Shown here piece by piece: positions 36,121 to 49,104 of a stretch of 64,000 nt of DNA; position 1 is the first letter of the stretch, and each line of letters opens with the position of its first letter. The position numbers and the translations under genes were made by a program. The stretch spans positions 2,498,001 to 2,562,000 of the forward strand of contig JAEOAD010001413.1 in assembly GCA_036365145.1 (NCBI GenBank), written 5' to 3'. This DNA is from Orientallactaga sibirica. Taxonomy: Eukaryota > Chordata > Mammalia > Rodentia > Dipodidae. The notes under the pieces were generated by a model. That model saw nothing but the letters and a program-made list of their open reading frames with translations. It had not been told where the DNA came from and did not search any database.

Positions 36121-38162
36121 CGAGGTAGGGTCTCACTCTAGTCCAGGCTGACCTGGAATTAACTATGCAGTCTCAGGGTGGCCTCGAACTCTCGGCGATC
36201 CTCCTACCTCTGCCTCCCGAGTGCTGGGATTAAAGGCGTGCGCCACCATGCCCAGCTCTCCCCCCCATCTTTAATAAATAAATAAAGAAAAATAAAATCT
36301 GGGCCTGGAGAGATGGCTTAGTGGTTAAGCATTTGCCTGTGAAGCCTAAAGACCCACATAAGCCAGATGCATAAGGTGGCACATGCATCTGGAATTCGTT
36401 TGCAGTGGCTGAAGGCCCTGGCATGTCCATTCTCTCTCTCTCTGTCTCTTTCTCTCTCTGTCTGTCACTCTCAAATAAATAAATAAATAAACAAAAAATT
36501 AAAATATTTAAAAAATAGATTCATAAGTCATGTTGTGGTATATATTGAATAGAAAAAATAATGCCAGGCATGGTGGCAATCCCAGCACTCAGGGGGCTGG
36601 GATAGGAAGACCTAAAGTTGGAGGCCAGGTTGGGCTACATAGTAAGACCTTGTCTCAAACAAAACCATCAAACAGGGCTGAAGAGATGGCTTAGCGGTTA
36701 AGGCACTTCCCCACGAAGCCTAAGGACCCATGTTTGACTCTCCAGAGCCCACGTAAGCCAGACACATAAAAGTGAGGAAAGCACAAGGTCGCACATGCCC
36801 ACTAGGTGGCACAGTCATCTGGAGTTTGATTGCAGTGGCTGAGGCCCTGGCATGCCAATTCTCTCTGTCTGTCTCTAAATTAAGAAAAGAAACAAACAAT
36901 TAAACAAAGCCCCAGACAAAAAGAAAAGGAAAATGAAGGGCCATGAGAATTATAGAGAACTGAATTTGAAGAGAGGTGAGGTCAGGGAAAATTGTCAGAC
37001 CCCTGATAGCTTTGATATGAGCCAATCACCTGCAAGCTAGAAGGAGTGCTCACACCAAGGGGGACGACATCCAATCAGCAGGTTTAGCCAGGAGGAATCT
37101 GACTCACTTTCTTTTTCTCTTTTCTTATATATATATTTTGTGTGTGTGTGTATGATGTGCATATGTGTCATGGCACATGTATGGAGATCAGAGTACAGCC
37201 TCGGGGTGTTTGTCCTCTTTTTGAAACGGGGCATCTCTCTTGTTTCACTGCCGTGTGTGTACCACTCTCGCTGGCCCATGGGGGTTTCTGGATTCACCTA
37301 GCTCCACCTCCCATGGCCTTAGGTGTGTTGAGATTATAGCTCTGTGTGCCATTTTGTGTCTGGCTTTGTGGGGGTACAGAGGGATCAAACTGAGGCTGGT
37401 AGGCTTTCAAGCAAGTCCCTTTACCTAGCACCCTTTAATCTCCCCAGCCCCATTAATTCACCTTCAAGTAAATGACACGGACTCAAAACCATGCATTCAT
37501 GGTTCAAGTTAGCAGAGTGGTCCCCAGATTTGCTGGGAGAGTCCTCTGGCCCAGGTGACCAAGTGTCTATGAACATGACCTTTAGCCACGCCCCCTCATT
37601 GCCAGGGGCTGCCCCTATAAAGATTTTGCTTTCTTTTGGTTCCTCACAAGGGGCCTAGATAAACCATAATTTTTTTTTATTTTTTTATTTTTTTTTATTT
37701 TTTATTTTTATTTACTTGAGAGTGACAGAGAGAGAAAGAGGCAGAAAGAGAGAGAAAGAGAGAGAGAGAGAATGGGCACACCAGGGCCTTCAGCCACTGT
37801 AAACAAACTCCAGATGCATGTGCCACCTTGTGCATCTGGCTTATGTGGGTACTGGGGAATCGAGCCTCGAACCAGGGTCCTTAGATTTCATAGGCAAACG
37901 CTTAGCTGCTAAGCCATCTCTCCAGCCCCAGATAAACCATAATTTGTATAACCAAGATTCTGTAAATACACAAATACACTTAAGACAGGAAATCTTATAG
38001 GCTGGGGAGATGGCTTAACAGTTGAGGCACTTGCCTGTGAAGCTCAAAGACCCGGGTTCGATTCCTCAGAACCCATGTAAGCCAGATGCTCATGGTGGCA
38101 CATGTCTAGAGTCCATTTGCAGTGGCTGGACCCTGGTGCACCTATATTCTCTCTATCGCTCA

Positions 38163-38197
<35 letters not shown>

Positions 38198-41078
38198 ATA
38201 TTTTTTTATAGTGGCCTTGAATTCACAGTAATCCTCCTACTTATGCCTCCCAGCTGCTGGGATTAAAGATGTTCACCACCATGCCTGTCTTTTTTTTTTT
38301 CTTTTTCTTTTTATTTGAGATAAGGTCTTGTTCTAGCCCAGACTGACCTGGAATTAACTATGTAGTCTCAGGGTGGCCCCAAACTCACAGCAATCCTCCT
38401 ACTTCTGCCTCCAAAGTGCTGGGATTAAAGGCATGCACCACCAGCAATAAAATACTTATTAAAAAAGAAATCTTGGGATGGAGAGATGGCTTAGGGGTTA
38501 AGGCGCCTGCCTCCTAAGCCTAAGAACACTGGTTCCAATCTCCAGGTCCCACGTTTAGCCAGATGTAAAGTGACGCAAGGGTGCAATGCTGCACTTGACC
38601 GCAAGGGGGCGCACACATCTAGATTTCGTTTGCAGCAGTTGAGACACTGCTGGCGCGCCCAACTCTGTCTTCCTCTCCCTCTCTCTCTCTCTGTGTCTCT
38701 CTCCCAAAAAAAAAAATAAAAATAAATAATAAATAATAAAACGTTAAAAAAGAAATCTTATATACTAAAAATTAAAAAGAACTAATTCCCCCCCCCAAAA
38801 AAAAATAAAAGCTTGGGGTTTTTCTCCATCCTGATTGGCAGGCAGGCAGAGTGGCTGAAGCCATCTACTGCCTCCCTCAGCAGCAATTCACCTCATTTCC
38901 ACGGGATTGCAGGAATAGCACTTCAGGCTCAGTGAAAGTTGTCATGGAGATGGACTTGACACGATGTGGTGGGTTCAGACCTCTCCTAGGGGGAAAGAAA
39001 GAGAGAGAAACATAATGCAGTCACTGTGGCAGGCATGGTTATGGGGAAGGGGGAAGAAGGAAAATAGTGCACGTAAGTTAGAATCCCAAACCAGGACTAG
39101 AACTGTCGTTCAGCAGTACAGCTCTTGCCTAGAATCTACCTGTAAGGGTCTAGAGACCCAGCTCAGCAGCAGAGAGCTTGCTTAGAATCCCCAGCAAGGC
39201 CCGGAGTGGAGCGAATACCTTTAATCGCAGACCCTGGGAGGCTGAGATTGGAGGATCGCCATGAATTCAAGACCAGTTTGGGACTACAGAGTGAATTCTA
39301 GGTCAGCCTGGGCTCGAGTGAAACCTTACCTGGGGAGGGGGAAGAATCCCTCACTAAGGAGCTGGGGGTGTGGCTCAGTGGTAGAGCTCCTGCCTAGAAT
39401 CCCCCAGTGAGGGGCTGGGGGCGTGGCTCGGTGGTAGAGCTCCTACCTAGAATCCCCCAGTGAAGGGCTGGAGGCATGGCTCAGTGGTAGAGCTCCTGCC
39501 TAGAATCCCCCAGTGAGGGGCTGGGGTGTGGCTCAGTGGTAGAGCTCCTGCCTAGAATCCCCCAGTGAGGGGCTGGGGGCGTGGCTCAGTGGTAGATCTC
39601 CTGCCTAGAATCCCCCAGTGAGGGGCTGGGGGCGTGGCTCAGTGGCAGAGCTCCTGCCTAGAATCCCCCAGTGAGGGGCTGGGGGCATGGCTCAGTGGCA
39701 GATCTCCTGCCTAGAATCCCCCAGTGAGGGGCTGGGGTGTGGCTCAGTGGTAGAGCTCCTGCCTAGAATCCCCCAGTGAGGGGCTGGGAGGGTGGCTCAG
39801 TGATAGAGCTCCTGCCTAGAATCCCCCAGTGAGGGGCTGGGGGCGTGGCTCAGTGGTAGAGCTCCTGCCTAGAATCCCCCAGTGAGGGGCTGGGGCGTGG
39901 CTCAGTGGTAGAGCTCCTGCCTAGAATCCCCCAGTGAGGGGCTGGGGGCCTGGCTCAGTGGTAGAGCTCCTGCCTAGAATCCCCCAGTGAGGGGCTGGGG
40001 GCGTGGCTCAGTGGTAGAGCTCCTGTCTAGAATCCCCCAGTGAGGGGCTGGGGTGTGGCTCAGTGGTAGAGCTCCTGCCTAGAATCCCCCAGTGAGGGGC
40101 TGGGTGTGTGGCTCAGTGGTAGAACTCCTGCCTAGAATCCTCCAGTGAGGGGCTGGAGGGTGTGGCTCAGTGGTAGAGCTCCTGCCTAGAACCCCCAGTG
40201 AGGGGCTGGGGGCGTGGCTCAGTGGTACAGCACTTGCCCAGAATGCAACAGCCCTGGTTTCATCCCCAGAACTGGGAAACACAATCAATCACCACCACAA
40301 ACTGCTCCTTAATTCCAGGAAGGAGAGACAACAAAAGATATTTTAGAGACTTCAAATGAGAGACAGGGAAGAATCAGGAACATGTTGTAGCCAGCACTCT
40401 GGAGGAGGAGGAGGAAGAGTCTGTCATCTCTTAGCCTGGCTCAGATCCCACCTCGGCAGGTCCAGTGTTTAGTGAAGGACCAGGAGAGGATGCTGGTAAC
40501 TCAGCCATATCCTATTTCCTGTTTGTTACTGTTTTAGACCTGTCGCACACCCCAAGGTTCCTGAGTCCATGCAAACAGAATTCCCGCTAGTATCAGAGAG
40601 GGAAAAGAGATGAAGGCCCTTAACTAATGATCACAGTAACAAAGACAGGACATGAGGACCAAAGCCAGCACCCCTAAGCCTGTTGTCCTTCAACAGAAGG
40701 GTGGAGCAGTGGGTGGGACTAGAGAGGGTTCCTCTCTTTCACAGAGCTATGTCTGGAAAAAGAAATATTTCAAACTTTCCCCTTCCCAGATCTTTCAATA
40801 AAGCAGGAAGAAGTCAGGTTCAAAGGAAAAAAGTCAAGTTCAACCATGAGACAGGAGAATGACATGGGCCCTTAGCTTTGCTTCCAGTTCTGCCTACAGG
40901 AGCCCCGTGAAGACTGAAGCAGAAAAGGAGGATTCCTTATCCTCACTCCTATGGCCTTCTGGCATGTTCTAACAAGGGAAATTTGGGGTTCAGCTGGGGG
41001 AGGGAGGCTTCATGGTTTCCTTTCTTTTTTCTTTTTTTTTTTGCATTTTTATTTATTTTATTTTGGAGACACAGAGAA

Positions 41079-41127
<49 letters not shown>

Positions 41128-44100
41128 AAGACAGAGAATGGGCGCACCAGCAGCCTCTCAGCCACTGTGAACGAACTCCAGATGTGTGCGCCCCTTGTGT
41201 TCAAGTGCGGTATTGCGCCCTTGCATCACTTTGCGTCTGGCTAACATGGGTGCTGGAGATTGGAACCAGCATTCTTAGGCTTAGGAGGCAGGCGCCTTAA
41301 CCGCTAAGCCATCTCTCCAGCCCTCTTTTTAATTTCAATTTTTTTTTTTTGGAGAGAGACAGAGAGAGGGAGAGGAAGACAGAGATGGGAGCGCCAACAG
41401 CCTCTCAGCTGCTGTGAACAAACTCCAGATGCGTGCGCCCCCTTGTGGTCAAGTGTGGCATTGCGACCTTGCGTCACTTTGCATCTGGCTAAACGCGGGA
41501 CCTGGAAATTGGAACCACTGGAGATTGGAACCAGCATTTTTAGGCTTAGTAGGCAGGCGCCTTAACCGCTAAGCCATCTCTCCAGCCCCCTCTTTTTTAT
41601 TTTTAAAAATTTACTTATTTGATAGAGAGAAGGGGGGAGAGGGAGAGAGGCAGGCAGATAGAGGGAAAAAATGGGCCTGCCATGGAGTCTAGCCACGGCA
41701 AACTCCAGATACATGGGCCACCTTGCGCATCTGGCTTACGTGGGTACTGAAGAATCAAACCTGGGTCATTTGGCTTTGCTAGCAAGCACCTTAACCTCTA
41801 AGCCATCTCTCTAGCCCTCATCTTTCTTTATATCTTAAATTTTACTCTGATCTAGACTTAATGCCCTCATCTTAAAACAAAACTGGTCAGCCGGGCGTGG
41901 TGGCGCACGCCTTTAATCCCAGCACTCGGGAGGCAGAGGTTGGAGGATCACAGAGAGTTGGAGGCCACCCTGAGACTACACAGTGAATTCCAGGTCAGCC
42001 TGGACCAGAGTGAGACCCTACCTTGAAAAACCAAAACAAGAAAAAAAGTGAGGACAGCACATTTATGCTCACAGGCGCACACGCACGCGCACACACACAC
42101 GTGCTCCTGCTGGATCTGGAGGAATGGCAGTGAAGTCAGTGAGAAGGGGTGGGGGAGAAGATGCCACATTGCTGAGTGGACAGGGAAGGGCAGCCACTCT
42201 ATGGGATGATAAATTACTCATTAAGAGACGCTAAGAAAAGACAGGACCTAGGAGGCTACAGGCAAAGTCATCTTTAGCTGCAAGACTTTGAATGAAGTCA
42301 CGGCTCTCAAAATGACCTTGTAAGACTGAGGTCCTGAGCAAAATAAGAGGAAAGCCAAAGGCAAGCTTTTGTCCCGCCTACCAAATAACAGCTCTTAACA
42401 TGTGAGCTATCCAGAAGGTTCTGGGTCCCACTTCCCAGACAGTGCAGTGTTCCCTTCCTAACAGCTTGATTGTAAGCACTGCATTGCTCTTCCCCTCCAC
42501 CTTCCCCGCTCAGAATGCCAGGCCTTTTTGGAAGTCTAGCCAGAGTCCACCTCCTTGTCCCTACAATGCTGTCCCCTCTTTCTCCTCTCACTCCTTTTGT
42601 TGTTTCTTTGATTTTTAAAAATCTTTTTTTTTTTTTTTTTTTTTTGTTGTTTTGCAAGGTAGGGTCTCACTCTGGCTTAAAAATCATTTTTTTAGCCAAG
42701 TGTGGTGGCGCACGCCTTTAATCCCAGCACTTGGGAGGCAGAGGTAGGAGGATCGCCGAGAGTTCGAGGCCACCCTGAGACTACATAGTTAATTCCAGGT
42801 CAGCCTCGACCAGAGTGAGACCCTACCTTGAAAAAAAAAAAAAAAAAAAAAAAATCATTTAAAAAATTTATTTGATAGAGAAAGTGGGAGAGAGAGAGAA
42901 TGGGTACGCCAGGGCCTCCAGCCACTGCAAACGAACTCCAGACACAGGTGCCCCCTTGTGCATCTGGCTAATGTGAGTCCTAGGAAATTGAACCTGGGTC
43001 CTTTTGGCTTTGCAGGCAAACGCCTTAACTGCTAAGCCATCCTGCCAGCCGTTTCTTTGCTTTTTTTTGCTTTTTTTGTTTTTTTGAGGTAGGGTCTCAT
43101 TCTGGCCCAGGCTGACCTGGAATTAACTATGTAGTCTCAGGGTGGCCTCGAACTCATGGTGATCCTCCTTCCTCTGCCTCCCAAGTGCTGGGATTAAAGG
43201 CGTGTGCCACTACACCCGGCTTCTTTGATTTTTTTGAGATGGCTTTTGACTTGGCACCCAGACTGGCCTTGCACTTGATTCCCACTGCCTCTGACACTCA
43301 GGTGCTGTGATTACACATATGTGTCACCACACCTGGCCACTAAGAAGTCCATATTTTGCCAAAACATGAGGCATTATGGTAGGCACTTGGAAAGATATAA
43401 AAACTACCAGAACTAGCTGGGTGTGGTGGCGCACGCCTTTAATCCCAGCATTTGAGAGGCAGAGGTAGGAGGATCGCTGTAAGTTCGAGGCCACCCTGAG
43501 ACTACATAGTTAATTCCAGGTCAGCCTGGGCTAAAGTAAGACCCTACCTTGAACCCCCCCCCCAAAAAAAAAAAAAACTACCAGAACTAGGTGGGCATGG
43601 TGGTGCACACCTTTAATCCCAGCAGAGGTAGGAGGATTACTGTGAGTTTGAGGCCAGCCTGAGATTACATAGTGAATTCCATCCAGGTCAGCCTGGGCTA
43701 CTGCGAGACCCTACCTCAAAAAACTAAACTAAACTAAAATTACAAAACCTTGGGCTGGAGAGACAGCTCAGCAGTTAAGGCACTTGTCTTATGATCTAAT
43801 GATCTGAGTTCAGTTCCCCAGTATTCAAGTAATACACAAAGTGGTGCATACATTTGAAGTTCATTTGCAGTGGTTAGAGGCCCTGGGGTAAATCTCTCTC
43901 TTTCTCTTCTTGTAAATAAATAAATAAATAAAGTATTTTTTTTAATTATAGGAACTAGCCGGGTGTGGTGGCGCATGTCTTTAATTCCAGTACTCAGGAG
44001 GCAGAGGTAGGAGGATCACCATGAGTTTGAGACCAGCCTGAGACTACATAGTGAATTCCAGGTCAGCCTGAGCTGGAGTGAGACCCTACCTTGCAAAACC

Positions 44101-47100
44101 AAAAACAAAACAAACAAACAAAAATACAGGAACTAGTAAGCAGTTTCCAAGAATTTCCAAGAAACTGGGTGCAATGGTACTTGCCTGTAATCCTAGCTTC
44201 TGGGGAGGCTGAGGCAGAAGAATCACAAGTTCAGGGCCTGCCTGGGCTACATAGGGATTTCAAGTCAAACCTGCCTGAGCAGCATAATGAGAACTTGCCT
44301 AAATTTTTTTAGAAAAAATTTTAAGTTTATTCATAGAGAGAGAGAGAGAAATCGGGCACGCCAGGGTCTCCAGCCACTGCAAACAAATTCCAGACGAATG
44401 TGCCACCTTGTGCATCTGGCTTATGTGGGTCCTGGGGAATCAAACCAAGGTCCTTTGGCTTTGCAGACAAACACCATAACTGCTAAGCCATCTCTCCAGC
44501 CCCTAAAAAAATTTTTTTAAGGGTTGGGGATATAGTTTAATGGTATAGTGCTCGCCTAACATGCATAAGGCCCTGGGTTCAAAAGAAAGAAAGAAGAAAG
44601 GAAGGGAATAAAGAAAAGGAGGAAGGAACAGGATGATGGAAGAAGGAAAGGATGGGAGGGAGGGAGAGAGAGAGAAAAGAGGCTGGGAAGATGGCTCAGT
44701 GGTTAAAGGTGCTTACCTATAAAGCCTGACAGCTGAGTTCGATTCCCTACCACCCACATAAAGCTGAATGCACCAAAGTAGCACATGCATCTGATGTTCA
44801 TTTGCAGTGGCAAGAGACCCTGGCATGCGCGCACGTGTGCGCACAAACACACTTGCAAATAAAACTTTAAAAAATATATTTTATTTATTTGAGAGAGACA
44901 AAGAGGCAGAGAGAGAGAGAGAGAGAGAGAATGAGGGCACCAGGGCCTCCAGCCACTGCAAACAAACTCCAGATGCATGTGCCCCCTTGTTCATCCGGCT
45001 TACGTGGGTCTGAGGAATCGAACCCGGATCCTTTGGCTTTGCAGGCAAACGCCTTAACCACTAAGCCATCTCTCCAGCCCTTTTTTAAAAAAATTATATT
45101 TATTTATTTATTTGAGAGAGGCAAATAAAACTTTAAAAAAAGAAAGACACATACATACACACATGCTTGCTAATAAAACTTTTAAAAAAGTCAGAGAGAG
45201 AGAGAGAGAGAGAGAAAGCTAGAGAAAGAACAAAAGGCCAAGACGGCTGCATGAGGGTACTTCTCAATCTCCAGGGCAGTAGATGGGGTTTAGTCAGACA
45301 GAGTGACAGGGAGAATGTGACTCCAGGATGCAGTAGGGGGAAGGAAGATGAAGGGTCATGGGAACAGTGAAATGTGCTATGTTTACATTAGAAGAGCAGA
45401 TTTTAAGCCTATCACACATGAGAAGGTCACAGACATTTCCTGAAAGGACACCCGGGATCTGTCCGCAGAGTGTAAACAAGGAGGCGCTTCCGTGTTAGCG
45501 GAGGTGGTATTCAGGCAGACATCAATCAAAAGGGGATGCTTAGGACAACAGAACTCTTAACGGCTGAGCTTGGACCGAAGGGGTGCCGTTGGAGGACAGG
45601 GGGATGACAGGATGAAGGAAGGCAGGCAGGGAGAGGAGTGATTTAAGTGCTCTGGGCTAAATGAATCCGACAGAACAGGATGTCTCCACAGTACAGTACA
45701 GAAAGCCCTGCTCTGACCTTGATGTCTGCAGGCTGGATTATGTAGAACCAGAGCCACAGTCTGGTGGGGGGTGGGGGGGAGGCGGTGGGGGGACAGGGAG
45801 AACGCCACAAGGCAGCATGCAGTCCAGGAAGAAGACTTGTACTTGCATGGCCCATGAGTCACAGTTTTTCTTTCTGAATCACAGGGAGGCCATTGCTGGC
45901 TGAGAGAAGAGACCTGAAACAAGCCGTCACCCGCTGCAGCGAGAGGCCTAGGTGCGTTGCATTTCACTGGGCCTGTTCCAGGGTCACGCCAAGGGCCAGA
46001 TGTGAGTCACGGGCCTGGAATGAAACGGACCCAGCCCTCTGACGCGCACCCGTGTCCCCAGCATAACTCCCTGATTCTTCCCAAGGGGAGAAAGTTGGAA
46101 GGCAGGGACTGCTCTCGGGTGGTCATGGACAAAACATTTCGGTGCTGGGGAAATACAGAGATAAATTTATTTACCCAGCCAGAACAGAGCAATGGAAAGC
46201 AGGCACATTACTAGGCCTCAAGCTTAAGCCAGCCACGTTGTCATGATCTGCTTCAGTTTTTCACAGGCACCAAAAGCATTTGAGGTCCTCCAACATCCTC
46301 GGCAAGGCAAGCTACTTACTAGTACGGCCACTGGTCAGCCCAGTCCCTCTCCCTCCCCTTTGATTCTATTAGGCACACAAACTCCTTCCACCTCACCTCT
46401 TGTTTTTCTGCGGCCATCACCCTCAAGCTGGCCTATATTTTGCTTCTATCTCGCTTCATGAGCGCATCAAACCTGCTCAGCTGCTCTGATAAGAAGGTTC
46501 TGCCAGGTCAACAATGGGAAAAAACCAGTTCTACCTAGCACCCGAGTTCTTTTATTTATTTATTTGGTTTTTCGAGGTAGGGTCTCACTCTAGCTCAGGC
46601 TGACCTGGAATTCACTCTGTAGTCTCAGAGTGGCCTTGAACTCATGGCGATCCTCCTACCTCTGCCTTCCCGAGTGCTGGGATTAAAGGCGTGCACCACC
46701 ACCACCCGGCTCCCGAGTTCTTTTTATTTGTGCCAAATTTGAACCTGGGCATCCCTTGTCTCTGAATATTTGTGTCTGGATGCATACACCCTGGCTTTGG
46801 TTTCCCTGCTCTTGGCATTCCACTCCTCTGTCTCTGAACAGGGGAATGGCTAAACCTGTTTGGCTCTTTTTCTTTGACTCACACCACCAGGAGTCCCCAT
46901 TAGGGATTTCAAAAGTCCTAAATAGAAAGGCTATTAACCCTGCTCCAGGGTCAATTTCGCTCATTTTGGGAAACCTCTTCCTAATATAAATTCTGCTTCC
47001 AACCAATTTTACTTGCTTTTCCTCAGCAGCAAAGATAAACAGCATTCTTGATGTGTGGAGCCAGGTAGAGGCCAGACAGTAGCGTTAACTCCTTTCCTCT

Positions 47101-49066
47101 TTGGTCTTAATTGCAATCCTTCTTACAGTGCGTGCGTGCGTGTAGGCCACAGGACAGCTTCGGTGCCATTCCCCAGGAATGCATTCCCCTTCTTTGAGAC
47201 AGTCTCTCACTGGCCCAGAGCTTGCCAATTAGGCTAGACTGGCTGGTCAGGGAGCCCCAGGGATCCTTGTGTCTGCCTTCTCAGCACTGGGATAACAGTG
47301 TTACAGTGTGCACCACCAGGCCTGGCACTTTTATGTGGGTTCTGGAGATCCAACCAAAGTCCTCATGCTTGCAAGGCAAAATTTCATCAACTGAGCTACT
47401 GCCCCAGCCCCTCCTCTACCTGTTTCTTTTTTTTTTTTTTTTTTTTTTTTTTTTGGTTTTTCGAGGTAGGGTCTCACTCTGGCCCAGGCTGACCTGGAAT
47501 TAACTATGTAGTCTCAGGGTGGCCTTGAACTCAGGGCGATCCTCCTACCTCTGCCTCCCAAGTGCTGGGATTAAAGGCGTGCGCCACCATGCCCGGCTGT
47601 ACCTGTTTCTTTTTCCCTTTCTTTCTCTTTCTTTCTCTCTCTCCTTCCTTCCTTGTTTGTTTGTTTTTGTTTTTTTGAGGTAGGGTCTTGCTCTAGCCCA
47701 GACTGACCTGGAATTCACAATGTAGTCTCATGGTGGCCTTGAACTCACAGTGATCCTCCTACTTCTGCCTCCCAGCTCCCCTCTTCTTTTTTAATAAGTT
47801 CTATGTAGCCCAGACTGACCTTGAACTTGCAATCCTCCAGCCTCAGCCTCCTGAGTACTGGGATTATAGGCTCAAAGGCTCCTACCACTATGCCAGGCTT
47901 TTTTTTTTTTCCATCTCTTTTGGTAATTTATTACTGCAGGGGCTTTTTCAAGTTGTTCACTGGCCTCTTGTGGCAAAATGACTCAGTAAATTAGGGAGGC
48001 TGTGTTATCTCTCTCTACCTGGCAGAGGTAAAGGAGGAGGGGAGAGAGCGAAGGGCCTAAATAGGGGCAAGGTACATGTGTACTTCTCCAGCCCAAACAG
48101 ATGGAAAAGTACTGGATGAGAGAACACATCACCTTTCTTCCACGGAGACAAACGTGCTTCAGCTAGGAACCATGACCAGCAGCCGGTCAGGAAACCAAGG
48201 CATATATAGAATAGGAACTTGTCACACACACAGAGCTGTCAGAGCACATCTCTTGTCACCTAGCCTAGAGCCTTTTCTATCTTAAGTCTGACTATTGTTA
48301 AAAGTAAAGTTGAGCCGGGCGTGGTGGCTCACGCCTTTAATCCCAGCACTTGGGAGGCAGAGGTAGGAGGATCGCCATGAGTTCGAGGCCACCCTGAGAC
48401 TACATAGTGAATTCCAGGTCAGCCTGGACCAGAGTGAGACCCTACCTCGCAAAAAAAAAAAAAAAAAAAAAAGGAAAGTTGTACAGAAGTAAGACAAGTG
48501 CTTGTTACTGAGACCTGAACGATTAAAGAAGGACCCAGACAGGGCTGGAGAGATGGTTCAGCGATTGAAACGCTTGCCTGCAAAGCCTAACGACCTAGCT
48601 TCAGTTCCCCAGTACCCATGTAAAGCTAGATGCACAAAGTGGCCCATAGGTCTGGAGTTCATTCTCAGCAGCTGCAGCCCCTGGTATGCACATTCTCTCT
48701 CTCTCTCTCGACCTCCATCTCTCTCTCCACTTGCAAATAAATAATAAAATATTAAACAAAAAGAAGACTCAAGCAGCCAGGCCACAGAAGCATGTCTTGC
48801 TTGGCAAAACAAACAAACAAACAAACAAACAAACAAAAAACAAACACAATTGATAACAAAGTTAGGATCCATTCCTGATGTCATTGACATTTCAGGCCTC
48901 AATGTCCTTCCTTTTGTATTTAGTTTTTCGAGGTAGGGTGTCACTCTAGCCCAGGCTGACCTGGAATTCACTATGTAGTCTCAGGCTGGTCTTGAACTCA
49001 CAGCGATCTTCTTACCTGTGCCTCCAGAATGCTAGGATTAAAGGTGTGTGTCACCACGCCCAGCTA

Positions 49067-49104
<38 letters not shown>

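Noticed and set aside
37560..37650. TATA-box promoter in AGFG2 intron 2
   Set aside because: A CTATAAAG motif is present but no initiator, exon or transcript evidence is visible; an LTR fragment is as likely.
39344..40280. CRISPR-like array
   Set aside because: The repeats are directly adjacent with no unique spacers, the context is mammalian, and the unit is SINE-derived.
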